From assembly GCA_900552365.1 (NCBI GenBank), contig URZP01000026.1, forward strand, positions 1 through 16,237: 16,237 nt of DNA. Reading direction: 5' to 3'. Below are positions 15,890 to 16,237 of this stretch, piece by piece. The DNA comes from an uncultured Coriobacteriaceae bacterium. Its GTDB lineage: Bacteria > Actinomycetota > Coriobacteriia > Coriobacteriales > Eggerthellaceae. Position 1 is the first letter of the stretch, and each line of letters begins with the position of its first letter. The notes beneath the pieces were generated by a model. The model worked only from the letters and a program-made list of their open reading frames with translations. It did not search any database and was not told the origin of the DNA. Made by a program: the position numbers and the translations under genes.

Positions 15890-15924
15890 GGCAGGGGACA
15901 TCGTGCATTATCGGTTGTGAGGAA

Positions 15925-15962
15925 AATAGCAGGCTGCAGGGGATACCTTGCAGCCTGCTATT
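15925..15962. terminator. Bidirectional terminator-like hairpin between convergent genes
   Basis: AATAGCAGGCTGCA (15925-15938) pairs perfectly with TGCAGCCTGCTATT (15949-15962). Three further inner pairs (one a wobble) leave a GATA loop. On the minus strand it continues into TTTTCC, a short T-run; on the plus strand only TTCATGTTCT follows. It lies between the MFS stop (15889) and the TetR stop (16055). Confidence 0.8.
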
Positions 15963-16013
15963 CATGTTCTGACGAGGTTGCGTTTGATGCGGCGTGCGAT
16001 GCGCGGTAAAGGA

Positions 16014-16060
16014 GCGTAGCGCGTCCTGCGGGGCTTGTGGCCGCCGACGAGGCGCTACGC
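16014..16060. repeat. Inverted repeat over the end of the TetR-type gene
   Basis: GCGTAGCGC (16014-16022) and GCGCTACGC (16052-16060) form a perfect 9-bp inverted repeat spaced by 29 bases and covering the stop codon of the minus-strand gene. No T-run follows on either strand, so a terminator role is doubtful. Confidence 0.4.
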
Positions 16061-16237
16061 GATATCGCTGTGGTGTTTCTCGATGCCTTCCGCAACGAGG
16101 TAGTTGATGTCGTACAGCAGTTTGATCATGTCATCGCGATCTGCCTCGCGGCCGTTCTGAACCATGGTTTCAAGCAGATGATATTGGCCTGCGCACAAGT
16201 AGTTGCACATATACCGGTCGTAAACGCTTTTGCTGGG
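16055..16237 (-). CDS. C-terminal end of a probable TetR-family regulator (truncated by the window)
   Basis: The minus strand is open from the right edge to a TAG at 16057-16055, giving 60 residues. They read as amphipathic helices (DRYMCNYLCAGQYHLLETM, then EADRDDMIKLLYDINYLVAEG). The pattern of Arg-Tyr-x(4-5)-aromatic, Gly, then a short NGREAD-type turn before a final helix is the usual C-terminal ligand/dimer domain of TetR regulators. The DNA-binding half lies outside the window, so the family call rests on the tail only. It is convergent with the MFS exporter gene, fitting a local regulator of transport. Confidence 0.6.
   Translation of the reverse strand, partial: PSKSVYDRYMCNYLCAGQYHLLETMVQNGREADRDDMIKLLYDINYLVAEGIEKHHSDIA

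Noticed and set aside
15139..15972. 277-codon plus-strand frame within the MFS gene
   Set aside because: It is Arg/Cys/His-rich shadow sequence that runs through the terminator hairpin. The MFS frame shows clear membrane helices.

Overview
The window looks like chromosomal DNA from a GC-rich Gram-positive anaerobe, most likely an actinobacterium of the Coriobacteriia (Eggerthellaceae-like). This rests on protein flavour, C/G-rich third positions, strong GGAGG-type ribosome sites and the mix of permeases with LysR and TetR regulators. It is a judgement from reading, not a database match. There is no rRNA, tRNA, CRISPR array, transposase or phage gene.

Layout. (1) 1-1184: the 3' part of a large alkaline-phosphatase/nucleotide-pyrophosphatase-type enzyme, closed by a terminator. 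(2) 1246-1642: a long AT-rich control region. (3) 1643-3079: an SLC13-type permease, followed by a terminator-like hairpin that ends only 11 nt before the next start codon. (4) 3206-8653: a tight five-gene operon of two GH3-family acyl-adenylating enzymes, a small zinc-ribbon protein, a solitary ABC ATPase and a 310-residue protein of unknown family, closed by a strong terminator. (5) 8844-9785, minus strand: a LysR regulator, divergent from (6) 10073-14352: two further full-length phosphatase-superfamily genes in tandem, closed by a terminator. (7) 14459-15889: an MFS exporter, convergent with (8) the C-terminal end of a probable TetR regulator at the right edge, with a hairpin between them.

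How the genes may work together. The three phosphatase-superfamily proteins are clearly paralogues. The two complete ones keep the full two-metal ligand set with a Thr nucleophile and have no signal peptide, so they probably act in the cytoplasm. With the permease, the MFS exporter and the LysR regulator they suggest uptake and processing of a small anionic or phospho/sulfo-ester compound; the substrate is not readable from the sequence.

The GH3 operon is the most unusual part. GH3 enzymes are best known for activating carboxylic acids as acyl-AMP and joining them to amino acids. Here two divergent copies, one intact and one with an altered nucleotide loop, are translationally packed with an ABC ATPase that has no visible membrane partner. 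A pathway making and handling an acyl conjugate is an inference, not shown.
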